Below, one piece after another: positions 45,700 to 58,339 of a DNA stretch of 64,000 bases (position 1 is the stretch's first letter; each line of letters opens with the position of its first letter). Source of the DNA: Mycolicibacterium insubricum (GTDB taxonomy: Bacteria > Actinomycetota > Actinomycetes > Mycobacteriales > Mycobacteriaceae); the NCBI RefSeq assembly GCF_010731615.1, contig NZ_AP022618.1:2170001-2234000 (forward strand), given 5' to 3'. The notes beneath the pieces are model-generated. The model ran no database searches, was not told the DNA's origin, and worked only from the letters and a program-made list of their open reading frames with translations. Made by a program: the position numbers and the translations under genes.

Positions 45700-46694
45700 A
45701 CATCGACATGGCCGCACTGCACGCCATCGAGAGCGAGCGGGGAATTCCCGAAGGGGAACTGCTCGAGACCATCAAGACCGCCCTGCTGACGGCCTACCGG
45801 CACACCGAAGGACACCAGGCCGAGGCTCGCATCGACATCGACCGCAAGACCGGTGAGGTGCGGGTGATGGCCGCCGAGCACGACGACGACGGCCGGCTGA
45901 TCAGCGAGTGGGACGACACCCCGGACGGATTCGGACGCGTCGCCGCGACCACCGCCCGCCAGGTCATGCTGCAGCGCCTGCGGGACGCCGAGAACGAGAA
46001 GATGTACGGCGAGTTCTCCGCCCGGGAGGGCGACATCGTGGCCGGCGTCGTGCAGCGCGACGCCCGGGCCAACGCCCGCGGCGATGTGGTGCTGCGGATG
46101 GGCAGCGACACCAAATTCTCCGAGGGCGTCATCCCGTCGTCCGAACAGGTGCCCGGAGAGAGCTACGCGCACGGCGATCGGCTGCGCTGTTTTGTGCTCG
46201 GGGTAACCCGCGGCAACCGGGAGCCCCAGATCCGGCTGTCGCGCACGCATCCCAACCTGGTGCGCCAGTTGTTCGCCCTGGAGGTGCCCGAGATCGCCGA
46301 CAAGTCCGTCGACATCGTCGCCGTGGCGCGCGAGGCCGGGCACCGCTCGAAGATCGCGGTCGCCTCCAAGGTGTCGGGCCTGAACGCCAAGGGCGCCTGC
46401 ATCGGCCCGATGGGTCAGCGGGTGCGCAATGTGATGAGTGAGCTCTCCGGCGAGAAGATCGACATCATCGACTGGGACCCGGACCCGGCCCGGTTCGTCG
46501 CCAATGCACTGTCGCCGGCCAAGGTGGTGTCGGTGACGGTGATCGACGCGGCAACCAAGTCCGCCCGGGTGGTCGTTCCGGACTTCCAGCTGTCCCTGGC
46601 CATCGGCAAGGAAGGCCAGAACGCCCGGCTCGCCGCTCGGTTGACCGGCTGGCGGATCGATATCCGCAGCGACGCGGAGGAAGCGCCGGAGTAG
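45696..46694 (+). CDS. nusA: Transcription termination/antitermination factor NusA
   Basis: Binds RNA polymerase and nascent RNA in pausing, termination and rRNA antitermination. The 332-residue protein has an N-terminal RNAP-binding domain (1-~115), S1 domain ([11 protein letters not shown] at ~110-170), and two KH domains: [19 protein letters not shown] and [19 protein letters not shown]. It ends shortly after KH2, so it lacks the acidic C-terminal repeats of E. coli, which is normal in mycobacteria. Overlaps rimP by four bases. YlxR does not follow directly here: two minus-strand genes intervene. Confidence 0.96.
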   Translation: MNIDMAALHAIESERGIPEGELLETIKTALLTAYRHTEGHQAEARIDIDRKTGEVRVMAAEHDDDGRLISEWDDTPDGFGRVAATTARQVMLQRLRDAENEKMYGEFSAREGDIVAGVVQRDARANARGDVVLRMGSDTKFSEGVIPSSEQVPGESYAHGDRLRCFVLGVTRGNREPQIRLSRTHPNLVRQLFALEVPEIADKSVDIVAVAREAGHRSKIAVASKVSGLNAKGACIGPMGQRVRNVMSELSGEKIDIIDWDPDPARFVANALSPAKVVSVTVIDAATKSARVVVPDFQLSLAIGKEGQNARLAARLTGWRIDIRSDAEEAPE

Positions 46695-46818
46695 TCAGCC
46701 GGCGGGTGTGACCACAGCGACGGGTGTGGCGGCGGTGGTTGGCGTTTCCGCGATCCAGGGCCGTTCCCGTCTTGATCGGTGCCTCGGCGGTGACGCCAGT
46801 AATTGGGTGGCGGCGTAC

Positions 46819-46835
46819 GGGCGGTTTTTCCGCCC
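46819..46835. terminator. Hairpin downstream of nusA
   Basis: GGGCGG and CCGCCC pair exactly around a TTTTT loop. It lies 125 bases after the nusA stop and 24 bases past the stop of the convergent minus-strand gene. It can end both transcripts, which would separate rimP-nusA from ylxR-infB. Confidence 0.5.
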
Positions 46836-46859
46836 TGGGCTTACTGGCGACGGGCCGGG

Positions 46860-47360
46860 TCAGCCGGTGACGAGGACGATGAGGCCATGCGGTTGACCGG
46901 CGAGCGCGGGGGTTCTCGGCTGGACCGCCGCTCCTATCAGTAGAGCGGCTTCTCCGGCGGCGTCCTGCTCGCCTTGGACGCGGCCGTCGTAGTAGATCGT
47001 GGTCACCGTGACCTCGGGCATTTCCAGCCGGCCGTCGCTCGTGGCGTTCCAGTAGGCGTCGCGCAGCCGACCGGCGACGCGGGCGTCCGCAGCGTCGACC
47101 CGAGAGACGTTGTAGACGTGCACAGCCGGTCGCGCGGTCTCGGCGGCCGGCAGCGACGACGATGCGGCCGAGTCCGCGTGGTTGGGGGCCACCGAGAACT
47201 TGTTCCGGGAGGTCATCGCGACGACGACGACGAACGCGACGATCAGCAGTATTGCGGCTGCACCGACGAGCAGCAGTTTCTTGCTGGCTTCGGCCTCCAA
47301 CGGAGTGGGCGCCGTGATCGGCACAAATGCAGAGTCGTCTTCGTGCTGACTTTGCGCCAC
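46860..47360 (-). CDS. Single-pass membrane protein of unknown function
   Basis: A 166-residue protein. About 28 hydrophilic residues precede one membrane segment (LLLVGAAAILLIVAFVVVVA). An outside domain of ~115 residues follows, with VHVYNVSRVDA, VAGRLRDAYWNAT and EVTVTTIYYDG, a pattern like the LytR_C/sensor-type domains of actinobacterial cell-envelope proteins. GTG 47360 is chosen because AGGAGG is 5 bases upstream; GTG 47366 overlaps it. It lies downstream of the kinase gene and is likely part of the same inserted block. Confidence 0.75.
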   Translation of the reverse strand: MAQSQHEDDSAFVPITAPTPLEAEASKKLLLVGAAAILLIVAFVVVVAMTSRNKFSVAPNHADSAASSSLPAAETARPAVHVYNVSRVDAADARVAGRLRDAYWNATSDGRLEMPEVTVTTIYYDGRVQGEQDAAGEAALLIGAAVQPRTPALAGQPHGLIVLVTG

Positions 47361-47434
47361 CGGCACCTCCTGAACTATCCACAGCCCAGATCACCATAGG
47401 TGACCGGCCGCCGCCCATCGGTGCACGCGGTCGG

Positions 47435-49246
47435 TTACGCCGCGGGCAGCTTGACGACGCGTTTGTTGTCGCCGTCGGCGACATAGACATTGCCGTCGGC
47501 ATCGACGGCGACTCCGCCCGGACTCGACAACCCGGTGAACGGCAGATCGAACTGCTCGGCGGTCTGGGGGTTGAACTTGACCACCCGGTTGAAATCGTCG
47601 CTGACGTAGACGGTGCCGGTGGAATCGACGGCGAGCCCGGTGGGGACGCTGAGCTGGCTCACGGCCAACTCGGTCGGCACGACGGCCCGCGGGGTCAGCT
47701 CAAGAACCTGATTCGGTCCGCTGTTGGCGATGAAGAGGTTTCCGTTGCCATCCAGGGCGATATCGCTGGGCGAACTCAGCGGACTCTGCGACAGCCGCTC
47801 GGTGGCGGCGGTCTCCCCGGGGCTCAGCTCGAGAACCCGGTCGTTGTTGAAATCGGTGACATAGACCGTGCCGTCGGCGCCGACGGCGATCCCGAGGGCA
47901 GAGGCCGTCGAATCCAGGCCGAACGAAAGCTCTTTGGGCGCTTCGCTGTTCGCGTCGAGTTTGAGGACCCGGTTGTTGCCGGTATCGGTGACGTAGACCG
48001 CTCCATCGGCACCGACGGCGACTGCTGCCGGCTTGTTCAGCCCGGTGAACGGGAGCTCCTCGGCAACCTCGGTGCCGGAACGCAGTCGCAGGATCTGATT
48101 GCTTCCGGCATCGGCGACGAGCACCGATCCGTCGTCCTCGATCGCGACTCCGGTGGGAAAGTCGAGTCCGGTGAACGGCAGCGCAACGGGTTCGCCGTAG
48201 GTCGTCGTTGCGGCTTGTGTCGTTGTCGCTGTTTCGGAGGGCGGTGCTGAATTCTGTTTGTGCGCAGAGCTGTTCGGCCACAGGAGTGCCACCGCGGTGA
48301 TCACTGCTGCCACCGCGATCACCGCGCCGACGATCAATAGGGGCTTGCGCCGCGAGTGCTGCGGCGACGGGGCCACGACCCGCGTCGGGGGTACGTCGCC
48401 GACGGCCGATGCCACGCGGGCGGCCGACGGGGCCGCACCGCCGAGTGCGCCGCGGACGGCGGCGGCCAGCTCCGGGGCGGTCTGGAAGCGCTGCTGCGGG
48501 TCTTTGGCCATCCCGACGGCGACGACCGCATCGAACGCGGGCGGCAGGTCGGCCCGGGTTGCCGACGGCCGCGGCGGCGGGTTGTGCAGATGTCCGGTGA
48601 CCTGGCGTTCCATCGAGTCGCCGGGGAACGGCTTGGTGCCGGTCAGTGCCTCGTAGAGCACGCACGCCAGGGCGTAGGTGTCGCTGCGCGGGTCGACGTC
48701 GTCGGTGGTGAATCGCTCCGGCGCCATATAGGCCCAGGTGCCGATGGTGTTGTCGGTGCCGGTGAGGCGGGCGTCGACCGCCGAGCGGGCGATGCCGAAG
48801 TCGATGAGATAGGCGGTGTCGTCGTCGCCGATGAGGATGTTCGACGGCTTGATGTCGCGATGCACCAGCCCGGTTTTGTGGGCGGCCTGCAGGGCGAGCG
48901 CGATCTGCTCGACGATGGCTGCGGCACGCGCAGGCGCCAGGGGACCGCCGGCGATTTCACCGGCCAGGTCGTGGCCGTCGATGAGTGCCATGTCGACATA
49001 GAGGCGCCCGTCGATCTCGCCGTAGTCGTGGATCGGGACGATGTGGGCGTTGTTCAGCCGGGCCGCGGAGTGCGCTTCGCGGCGGAAGCGCTGCTCGAAG
49101 CTGGGGTCCTCGGCGAGGTGCGCGGGCAGCAATTTCAGGGCGACGATCCGGTCGGTGCCGGTGTCATAGGCCCGCCAGACCTCACCCATCCCGCCGCGGC
49201 CCAGCAGTTCGATCAGCCGGTACCGCCCGAACGGAGTTCCCTCCAC
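47435..49246 (-). CDS. PknD-like serine/threonine kinase with NHL beta-propeller
   Basis: About 603 residues. The N-terminal kinase domain (~7-265) is complete: glycine loop LGRGGMGEVW, Lys ~38 in VALKLL, HRDIKPSN with the catalytic Asp ~130, DFG, and APE-type MAPERF. One membrane helix lies near 300-320 (LLIVGAVIAVAAVITAVALL). The outside part has six NHL-type blades (for example GVAVGADGTVYVTDFNNDRV), forming a sensor propeller as in M. tuberculosis PknD. GTG 49246 is chosen with GGGAG 6 bases upstream. It is oriented against the nusA-infB operon. Confidence 0.92.
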   Translation of the reverse strand: MEGTPFGRYRLIELLGRGGMGEVWRAYDTGTDRIVALKLLPAHLAEDPSFEQRFRREAHSAARLNNAHIVPIHDYGEIDGRLYVDMALIDGHDLAGEIAGGPLAPARAAAIVEQIALALQAAHKTGLVHRDIKPSNILIGDDDTAYLIDFGIARSAVDARLTGTDNTIGTWAYMAPERFTTDDVDPRSDTYALACVLYEALTGTKPFPGDSMERQVTGHLHNPPPRPSATRADLPPAFDAVVAVGMAKDPQQRFQTAPELAAAVRGALGGAAPSAARVASAVGDVPPTRVVAPSPQHSRRKPLLIVGAVIAVAAVITAVALLWPNSSAHKQNSAPPSETATTTQAATTTYGEPVALPFTGLDFPTGVAIEDDGSVLVADAGSNQILRLRSGTEVAEELPFTGLNKPAAVAVGADGAVYVTDTGNNRVLKLDANSEAPKELSFGLDSTASALGIAVGADGTVYVTDFNNDRVLELSPGETAATERLSQSPLSSPSDIALDGNGNLFIANSGPNQVLELTPRAVVPTELAVSQLSVPTGLAVDSTGTVYVSDDFNRVVKFNPQTAEQFDLPFTGLSSPGGVAVDADGNVYVADGDNKRVVKLPAA

Positions 49247-49249
49247 CAA

Positions 49250-49641
49250 CGTCTCCCACCATGTGTCGCTATCCCGACCACGATAAGGGCACGGGATTCA
49301 GGACCGCAGCAGCTACGCGGACAGCGTTCGGTGAGTCCGTGCACCGGGATCATGTCCGCCGACGACCTGCGGCAGCTGGCCGGCGGCGAGGGGTCAGAAG
49401 CGTCCACTTCGATCCCGACGGCTGGGAAGACCCTCAAGGTTCGGACCGCCGAAGCCCCCCGAGCGGCCAATTACGGTGCGGGCGCCCCATGGCGTTCGCG
49501 TCGGCCGAAGCTGTCCTGGGCTTTTGTGTTCCTGATGGAGCGCTCGGGTCGGAGTTGGACTCTCGTGCAGTGTTGGAGCGCTCGGCGAGGGGGGTCGTCG
49601 CGGGTGGTAATCCGTGCATCGGCGAGCAGGTAGGATGAATC
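49250..49641. other. Intergenic region before ylxR
   Basis: A 390-base gap between the divergent kinase gene and ylxR. It has no convincing gene. TGGAGCGCTCGG occurs twice (49536-49547 and 49574-49585), 38 bases apart. TTGGAC at 49555-49560 is a -35-like element. The promoter for ylxR-infB must lie here. Confidence 0.5.
49631..49636 (+). promoter_or_regulatory. -10 box for leaderless ylxR-infB transcript
   Basis: TAGGAT fits TANNNT and is 5 bases from GTG 49642. No ribosome binding site is visible, so a leaderless mRNA is likely. This gives the infB operon its own promoter after the insertion. Confidence 0.45.
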
Positions 49642-50013
49642 GTGATCCAGCACGAGTCTTCGCTTGCCGGCACGCGCCCGCATCGCAGCCCCCGCGGCCC
49701 GGTGCGAACGTGTGTCGGATGCCGAAAGCGCGAGTTGGCCGCCGAACTGATCAAGATGTCAGCCAGGCCGGACGGTGACGACGGGTACGTCGTCGTCGTT
49801 GACACGGCCGGTAATCTTCCGGGGCGGGGTGCATGGTTGCACCCCGACCAGGACTGTCTTGCGACAGCGATCCGACGGCGGGCAATCGCCCGGGCATTGC
49901 GGATCGCCGGTTCACCGGACACCACCGGGGTCGCCGAGCAGCTCGAACTGCTCGACGGGCCCAGCAACAGAACAGGCAGTAACGAACATGAGCACACCGT
50001 GAAGTCCCGATGA
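49642..50013 (+). CDS. YlxR/DUF448 family protein
   Basis: A 123-residue protein in the place of mycobacterial Rv2840c-like YlxR, between nusA and infB. Hallmarks are RTCVGCRKR (residues ~22-30) and GRGAWLHPDQDCLATAIRRR. YlxR proteins bind RNA and have been proposed to influence RNase P or translation regulation. GTG 49642 is the start. infB follows after 62 bases. Confidence 0.9.
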   Translation: MIQHESSLAGTRPHRSPRGPVRTCVGCRKRELAAELIKMSARPDGDDGYVVVVDTAGNLPGRGAWLHPDQDCLATAIRRRAIARALRIAGSPDTTGVAEQLELLDGPSNRTGSNEHEHTVKSR

Positions 50014-50075
50014 CCATGCGTCATAGCTAACCGAGGCGTCGGCTGCCCGCTGCCGCCTCCAGATCAGGAGAAGTA

Positions 50076-52805
50076 GTGGCAGGTAAGGCCCGCGTACACG
50101 AGTTGGCCAAGGAACTCGGTGTCACCAGTAAGGAAGTTCTCGCCCGGCTGAGCGAACAGGGCGAATTCGTCAAATCGGCGTCGTCGACGGTGGAAGCACC
50201 CGTCGCGCGCCGTCTCCGGGAGTCGTTCGGCGGCGGTAAGGCCGCTCCGGAGGCTGCCCCCGCGGCGGCCAAGGCTCCCGCAAAGTCGCCCACGCCGGGA
50301 CCGGTGCCGGGCCCCAAGCCCGCGCCGAAGCCGCCGGCCCCCGAGGCCCCGGCTGCACCGGCACCGCCCGCGCCCGCGCCCGCGGCGCAGGCTCCCGCCC
50401 CGGCCGCCCCCGCGGCTCCGGCTGCCCCCGCTGCCGGCCCGACCCCGGGTGCAGCCCCGGGCCCGCGTCCTGCGGCGCCGGGTCCCAAGCCGGGTGCCCC
50501 GCGGCCCCCGCGTGTCGGCAACAACCCCTTCTCGTCGCAGCAGCCGGTGGAACGCGCCATCCCGCGTCCGGCGCCGCGCCCGGCCCCGGGCCCCGGTGGC
50601 CCGCGTCCCGGCCCCCGCGCCACTCCCGGCAACATGCCGGCCCGGCCCGGTGCCAGCATGCCTCGCCCGCCGCGTCCCGGTGGTCCGCGTCCCGGACCCG
50701 GTGGCGGCGGCGGTCGTCCCGGTGGTCCCCGTCCGGCTCCCGGTGGTGCCGGCGGCGGCGGTAACTACCGCGGCGGCGCACCCGGTGCCGGCCCCGGCGG
50801 TGCAGCCGGCGGCGGTGGCTTCCGCGGCCGTCCCGGTGGTGCACCCGCCGGTGGTGGCGGCGGTGGCCGGCCCGGTCAGCGCGGCGGTGCCGCCGGTGCG
50901 TTCGGCCGTCCGGGCGGCGCCCCCAAGCGGGGTCGCAAGTCCAAGCGGGCCAAACGCGCCGAATACGAAAACATGCAGGCCCCGATCGTCGGTGGCGTGC
51001 GGTTGCCGCACGGCAACGGCGAAACCATCCGGCTGGCCCGCGGCGCGTCGCTGTCGGACTTCGCCGAGAAGATCAACGCCAACCCGGCCGCGCTGGTCCA
51101 GGCGCTGTTCAACCTGGGCGAGATGGTCACCGCCACCCAGTCCGTCGGCGACGACACGCTGGAGCTGCTCGGCAGCGAGATGAACTACGTCGTGCAGGTG
51201 GTGTCCCCGGAGGACGAGGACCGCGAGCTGCTGGAGTCCTTCGACCTCACCTACGGCGAGGACGCCGGCGACGAGGAAGACCTGGAACAGCGTCCGCCGG
51301 TGGTCACCGTCATGGGTCACGTCGACCACGGCAAGACCCGGCTGCTGGACACCATCCGGAAGGCCAACGTGCACGAGGGCGAAGCCGGTGGCATCACCCA
51401 GCACATCGGTGCCTACCAGGTCAGCGTCGAGCACGACGGCGTCGAGCGGCTCATCACCTTCATCGACACCCCCGGTCACGAGGCGTTCACCGCCATGCGT
51501 GCCCGCGGTGCGAAGGCGACCGACATCGCCATCCTGGTGGTCGCCGCGGACGACGGCGTGATGCCGCAGACCGTTGAGGCCATCAACCACGCGCAGGCGG
51601 CCGACGTGCCGATCGTGGTGGCGGTCAACAAGATCGACAAGGAGGGTGCGGATCCGCAGAAGATCCGGGCCCAGCTCACCGAGTACAACCTGGTGGCCGA
51701 GGACTTCGGTGGCGACACCATGTTCGTCGACATCTCCGCCAAGAACGGCACCAACATCCAGGCGCTGGAGGAAGCGGTCCTGCTGACCGCCGACGCGTCA
51801 CTGGACCTGCGGGCCAACCCCGACATGGAGGCCCAGGGCGTGGCGATCGAGGCGCACCTGGACCGCGGTCGCGGTCCGGTGGCCACCGTGCTGATCCAGC
51901 GTGGCACCCTGCGGGTCGGCGACTCGATCGTCGCCGGCGACGCGTACGGCCGCGTTCGACGGATGGTCGACGAGCACGGCGAGGACGTCGAGGAGGCACT
52001 GCCGTCGCGGCCCGTTCAGGTCATCGGGTTCACCTCGGTGCCCGGCGCCGGCGATAACCTGCTCGTCGTCGACGAGGACCGCATCGCCCGCCAGATCGCC
52101 GACCGGCGCAGCGCACGCAAGCGCAACGCGCTGGCCGCCCGCAGCCGCAAGCGGATCTCGTTGGAGGACCTGGATTCGGCGCTGAAGGAAACCAGCCAGC
52201 TGAACCTGATCCTCAAGGGCGACAACGCCGGTACGGTCGAGGCCCTGGAAGAGGCCCTGATGGGGATCCAGGTCGACGACGAGGTGCAGCTGCGCGTCAT
52301 CGACCGTGGTGTGGGTGGCATCACCGAGACCAACGTCAACCTGGCCTCGGCCTCGGACGCCATCATCATCGGCTTCAACGTGCGTGCCGAGGGCAAGGCG
52401 ACCGAGCTGGCCAACCGCGAGGGTGTGGAGATCCGCTACTACTCGATCATCTACCAGGCGATCGACGAGGTGGAGGCTGCGCTCAAGGGCATGCTCAAGC
52501 CGGTCTACGAGGAGAAGGAGCTCGGCCGCGCCGAGATCCGGGCGATCTTCCGCTCCAGCAAGGTCGGCAACATCGCCGGCTGCCTGGTCACCTCGGGCAT
52601 CATGCGGCGCAACGCCAAGGCCCGCCTGCTCCGCGACAATGTCGTGGTGGCCGAGAACCTCACCATCTCCTCGCTCAAGCGGGAGAAGGACGACGCCACC
52701 GAGGTGCGCGACGGCTACGAGTGCGGTTTGACGCTGACCTACAACGACATCAAGGAAGGCGACGTCATCGAGACCTACGAACTGGTCGAGAAGGCGCGGT
52801 CCTGA
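50076..52805 (+). CDS. infB: Translation initiation factor IF-2
   Basis: GTPase that places fMet-tRNA on the 30S subunit. The 909-residue protein has a short N-terminal helix domain ([20 protein letters not shown]), a very long Pro/Ala/Gly/Arg-rich low-complexity region (~55-290), the IF2N domain, and the G domain with GHVDHGKT (~414-421), DTPGHEAF and NKID. Domains II-IV follow. GTG 50076 has AGGAG 5 bases upstream. The low-complexity region has repeated GGRPGG/GPRPG pieces, typical of mycobacteria. Confidence 0.97.
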   Translation: MAGKARVHELAKELGVTSKEVLARLSEQGEFVKSASSTVEAPVARRLRESFGGGKAAPEAAPAAAKAPAKSPTPGPVPGPKPAPKPPAPEAPAAPAPPAPAPAAQAPAPAAPAAPAAPAAGPTPGAAPGPRPAAPGPKPGAPRPPRVGNNPFSSQQPVERAIPRPAPRPAPGPGGPRPGPRATPGNMPARPGASMPRPPRPGGPRPGPGGGGGRPGGPRPAPGGAGGGGNYRGGAPGAGPGGAAGGGGFRGRPGGAPAGGGGGGRPGQRGGAAGAFGRPGGAPKRGRKSKRAKRAEYENMQAPIVGGVRLPHGNGETIRLARGASLSDFAEKINANPAALVQALFNLGEMVTATQSVGDDTLELLGSEMNYVVQVVSPEDEDRELLESFDLTYGEDAGDEEDLEQRPPVVTVMGHVDHGKTRLLDTIRKANVHEGEAGGITQHIGAYQVSVEHDGVERLITFIDTPGHEAFTAMRARGAKATDIAILVVAADDGVMPQTVEAINHAQAADVPIVVAVNKIDKEGADPQKIRAQLTEYNLVAEDFGGDTMFVDISAKNGTNIQALEEAVLLTADASLDLRANPDMEAQGVAIEAHLDRGRGPVATVLIQRGTLRVGDSIVAGDAYGRVRRMVDEHGEDVEEALPSRPVQVIGFTSVPGAGDNLLVVDEDRIARQIADRRSARKRNALAARSRKRISLEDLDSALKETSQLNLILKGDNAGTVEALEEALMGIQVDDEVQLRVIDRGVGGITETNVNLASASDAIIIGFNVRAEGKATELANREGVEIRYYSIIYQAIDEVEAALKGMLKPVYEEKELGRAEIRAIFRSSKVGNIAGCLVTSGIMRRNAKARLLRDNVVVAENLTISSLKREKDDATEVRDGYECGLTLTYNDIKEGDVIETYELVEKARS

Positions 52806-52829
52806 TGACGGCCGGACGCGAAGGGCATC

Positions 52830-55612
<2,783 letters not shown>

Positions 55613-55643
55613 GGCACGCGGGCATCCGCTGAGTCCCGTGCGG

Positions 55644-56105
55644 CTACAGGCCGCCGGCAGCCTCGGCGAGGTGGGTGCCGACAACCGTCCCGATCACCAC
55701 GATGAGCGTGCCCAGCAGCGGCCACACGAACATCAACCGGCCCCGCAGCGCACCGATCAACACGCCGGTCAGCGCCAGTGCCGCGGCGAGGGCGACTCCG
55801 CCCCAGACGCCGCCGTAGGCGGCGACCATCAGGCCGTCGCTGCAGGTCCGCCCCGAGTAGGACGACGAGCAGGAGTCCCACGCCATCGGGAAGAAGAACG
55901 ACCAGAACACCGCGATCACCGACAGCGCCACCTGCAGGGTGCCCACCAGCACCGTCGCCACGATGTCGGCGATCCGTGCGCCGCTCATCGGTGTGCGGAC
56001 CGGGACCGGGGTCGGATACGCGTACGGGTAAACCGGCGGCGGGACCACCGGATAGATCGGCTGCGGGGGCAGGTAGGCAGGGGGGAGATCGGGGGACTCG
56101 GACAC
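55644..56105 (-). CDS. Pro/Tyr-rich membrane protein, paralog of next gene
   Basis: A 153-residue protein. The first ~35 residues are Pro/Tyr/Val-rich, then three or four hydrophobic segments. It shares a plan with the upstream gene: a helix ending before a Cys pair (WDSCSSSYSGRTCSD), WGG, then VWPLLGTLIVVIGTVVGTHL at the end. No function is known. GTG 56105 is used, with GAGGAC upstream. It converges on dinF and is 11 bases after its paralog, so they form one unit. Confidence 0.75.
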   Translation of the reverse strand: MSESPDLPPAYLPPQPIYPVVPPPVYPYAYPTPVPVRTPMSGARIADIVATVLVGTLQVALSVIAVFWSFFFPMAWDSCSSSYSGRTCSDGLMVAAYGGVWGGVALAAALALTGVLIGALRGRLMFVWPLLGTLIVVIGTVVGTHLAEAAGGL

Positions 56106-56116
56106 CGGTGCCGTCC

Positions 56117-56503
56117 TCAATTCCCGGCCGCGATGTTGATCAGATGAGCACCGATCACCACTGCGATGATGCCCACCGCGATCCCGGCGACCGGCCAGAC
56201 CGACAGCGTGGTTTGCCGTTTGGCCGCCACCCAGAGGCCGACCACGGTGATCACCAGCCCGAGGGCCAGGCCGCCCCAGGTCACCTTCCAGGCGTGGTAG
56301 ACGAACTCCTCGCGGCAATGCTCGAAGCAGCCGTCGGTGGCCATCGCCCAGAACAGCGTCACCCACCAGGTGAGCGCGGATCCGACGATCTGCAGCGTGG
56401 TCAGCACCGCGGCGGCCACGCCGTCGACCACGGCGCCGGTGCGGCGTGCTTCGGGTTGTGCGGGCGGGTGCGGGTGAGGGGGGATCGTCGTCACCGGACC
56501 CAT
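56117..56503 (-). CDS. Small membrane protein, paralog of preceding gene
   Basis: A 128-residue protein with a His/Pro-rich head and three hydrophobic segments. After the first comes a Cys pair (TDGCFEHCREE), then WGG and VWPVAGIAVGIIAVVIGAHL at the C-terminus. The shared motifs show an old duplication with the downstream gene. The cysteines face the outside if the N-terminus is inside, so a disulfide is likely. Divergent from the monooxygenase. Confidence 0.72.
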   Translation of the reverse strand: MGPVTTIPPHPHPPAQPEARRTGAVVDGVAAAVLTTLQIVGSALTWWVTLFWAMATDGCFEHCREEFVYHAWKVTWGGLALGLVITVVGLWVAAKRQTTLSVWPVAGIAVGIIAVVIGAHLINIAAGN

Positions 56504-56564
56504 TGTCCCCGTGGTCGGGGCCCTGGCGGATCGGAAAAACTACCTAAGGTCATACCATCCAGAG

Positions 56565-56582
56565 TTACAGAATCCTTTACAG
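56565..56582 (+). promoter_or_regulatory. TTACAG direct repeat upstream of the monooxygenase
   Basis: TTACAG occurs at 56565-56570 and 56577-56582, 12 bases apart, in an AT-rich stretch 62 bases before the ATG. A 12-base spacing could place two protein subunits near the same face of the helix. It is a candidate activator or repressor site. Confidence 0.3.
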
Positions 56583-56643
56583 TTGCATATTCGGCAAGGT
56601 CGGTGCGCAGTCCGCCGGCCCGGATATTCGGAATCGAGACGTG

Positions 56644-58272
56644 ATGAGTGCAGAGGTCGAGGGTGACCGGACCCAGGTTCTGGTCATCGGCGCCGGGTTC
56701 GCCGGGCTGTATGCGCTGCACCGGCTGAGGGAACTTGGCATCTCGGCGCAGGTGCTGGAGAAGGCGGAAAATGTCGGCGGGACCTGGCTTTTCAACCGCT
56801 ATCCGGGGGCGCGCTGTGACATCGAGAGCATCGAGTATTCCTACAGCTTCTCCGACGAGATCCAGCAGGAGTGGGTCTGGACGGAGAACATGCCCGCCCA
56901 ACCGGAGATCGAGGCGTACCTGAACTTCGTCGCCGACCGCCTCGACCTGCGCCGCGACATCCGCTTCGGTACCGACGTCGTCGCGATGACATTCGACGAG
57001 GACGGTGCCGTCTGGCACCTGGATAGCGCCGACGGGCAGCGGTTCAGCGCGCAGTACGTCATCGCAGCCTCCGGCATCCTGTCGGTGCCACTGGAACCGC
57101 AGATCCCCGGAATGGACACTTTCGGCGGTGACTCACTGTTCACCGCCCGGTGGCCGCGCGACGGCTACCCGCTGGCCGGCAAGCGCGTCGGCGTCGTCGG
57201 AACCGGTTCTACCGGTGTGCAGACCATCCCGGTGATCGCCCGGGAAGCCGGTCACCTCTTCGTCCTCCAGCGCTCCGGCGCCTACACGCTGCCGTGGGAG
57301 GTGCGCGCCTTCGCCGACGGTGAGCTCGACGAGCTCAAGGCAAACTACCCCGAGATCCGCGCGGCCCAGCGGGCTCACCCGGTCGGCGCGGCGCGACTGA
57401 GCGCCTTCGCCCTGCTGCTGGACATGCTCACCCGCCCACCGATCACCTCGGCGACCGAGGAAGACAAGCAGCGCGCGATCGCCGAGCACGGCGTCTTCGG
57501 AGCGCTGAACTGGGGCGACGTGTTCTTCGACATGGAAGCCAACGACATGGCCCGGCGGCTGTACGGGGAGGCCATCGCCCGCATCGTCGAGGACCCGGAA
57601 ACTGCTGCCGCACTAGTGCCCAGCCACCCGTTCGCCTGCAAGCGACCCATCATCGACCAGGGCTACTACGAAACCTTCAACCGCGACAACGTCACATTGG
57701 TTGACCTGCGTCGGGACCCGATCCGCACCGTCACCCCGACAGGTATCGACACCGAGCACAACAGCTATGCGCTGGACGTCATCGTCTACGCGACCGGGTT
57801 CGACGCGATGACCGGCGCACTGACCCGCATCGACGTCCGCGGGCGCGATGGGGTACCGCTGCGCGACGTGTGGGCGCAGCGGGGCCCGGGCGCATACCTG
57901 GGCATCGCGGTGGCCGGCTTCCCGAACCTGTTCATCGTCCAGGCGCCGGGAAGCCCCTCGGCGGCAACCAATTACGTCGCGGCGATGGAACAGCACATCG
58001 AATGGATCACCGACTGCATCGACCACCTCCGGAGAAACGGCAATCGCACCATCGAGGCGTGCCCCGACGCCCAGGACGCCTGGATCGCGCACACCGAGGA
58101 ACTGGTCGCCCCGACGGTCCTGGTGCATCCCAGTTGCAACTCCTGGTACAACGGCGCCAACGTGCCCGGGAAGAAGCGGCGATACCTGGGCTATGTCGGC
58201 GGAATCCCGGAGTACCGGCGCCGCTGCGACGAGGTCGCCGCCGCCGGCTACGCCGGATTCACCCTCGGGTAG
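56644..58272 (+). CDS. Flavin-containing (Baeyer-Villiger type) monooxygenase
   Basis: A 542-residue class B flavoprotein monooxygenase. It has the FAD motif GAGFAG (residues 16-21), GTWLFNRYPGARCDIES, and the NADPH motif GTGSTG (186-191). Length and the C-terminal SCNSWYNGANVPGKKR are like the Baeyer-Villiger monooxygenases of mycobacteria and Rhodococcus, such as cyclohexanone or steroid monooxygenases. The usual fingerprint F-x-G-x-x-x-H-x-x-x-W-P is present as FGGDSLFTARWP: the His is Phe166. That is unusual, because the His is important for activity. ATG 56644 is chosen over GTG 56641. Confidence 0.88.
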   Translation: MSAEVEGDRTQVLVIGAGFAGLYALHRLRELGISAQVLEKAENVGGTWLFNRYPGARCDIESIEYSYSFSDEIQQEWVWTENMPAQPEIEAYLNFVADRLDLRRDIRFGTDVVAMTFDEDGAVWHLDSADGQRFSAQYVIAASGILSVPLEPQIPGMDTFGGDSLFTARWPRDGYPLAGKRVGVVGTGSTGVQTIPVIAREAGHLFVLQRSGAYTLPWEVRAFADGELDELKANYPEIRAAQRAHPVGAARLSAFALLLDMLTRPPITSATEEDKQRAIAEHGVFGALNWGDVFFDMEANDMARRLYGEAIARIVEDPETAAALVPSHPFACKRPIIDQGYYETFNRDNVTLVDLRRDPIRTVTPTGIDTEHNSYALDVIVYATGFDAMTGALTRIDVRGRDGVPLRDVWAQRGPGAYLGIAVAGFPNLFIVQAPGSPSAATNYVAAMEQHIEWITDCIDHLRRNGNRTIEACPDAQDAWIAHTEELVAPTVLVHPSCNSWYNGANVPGKKRRYLGYVGGIPEYRRRCDEVAAAGYAGFTLG

Positions 58273-58339
58273 CGCAGCTGCGGGTTTGCGCGTTGAAGGG
58301 GATGCCGTCGGGCATGGTGACCGTTGTTGCGCTGACCGC

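Noticed and set aside
49250..49641. A possible tRNA or small gene before ylxR
   Set aside because: I found no cloverleaf pattern or TTCGA-type arm, and the open frames there are short and lack start signals.
50064..51590. A 508-codon minus-strand frame opposite the start of infB
   Set aside because: Caused by the low-complexity Pro/Gly/Ala region of IF-2, which gives Gly/Arg/Thr repeats in other frames.
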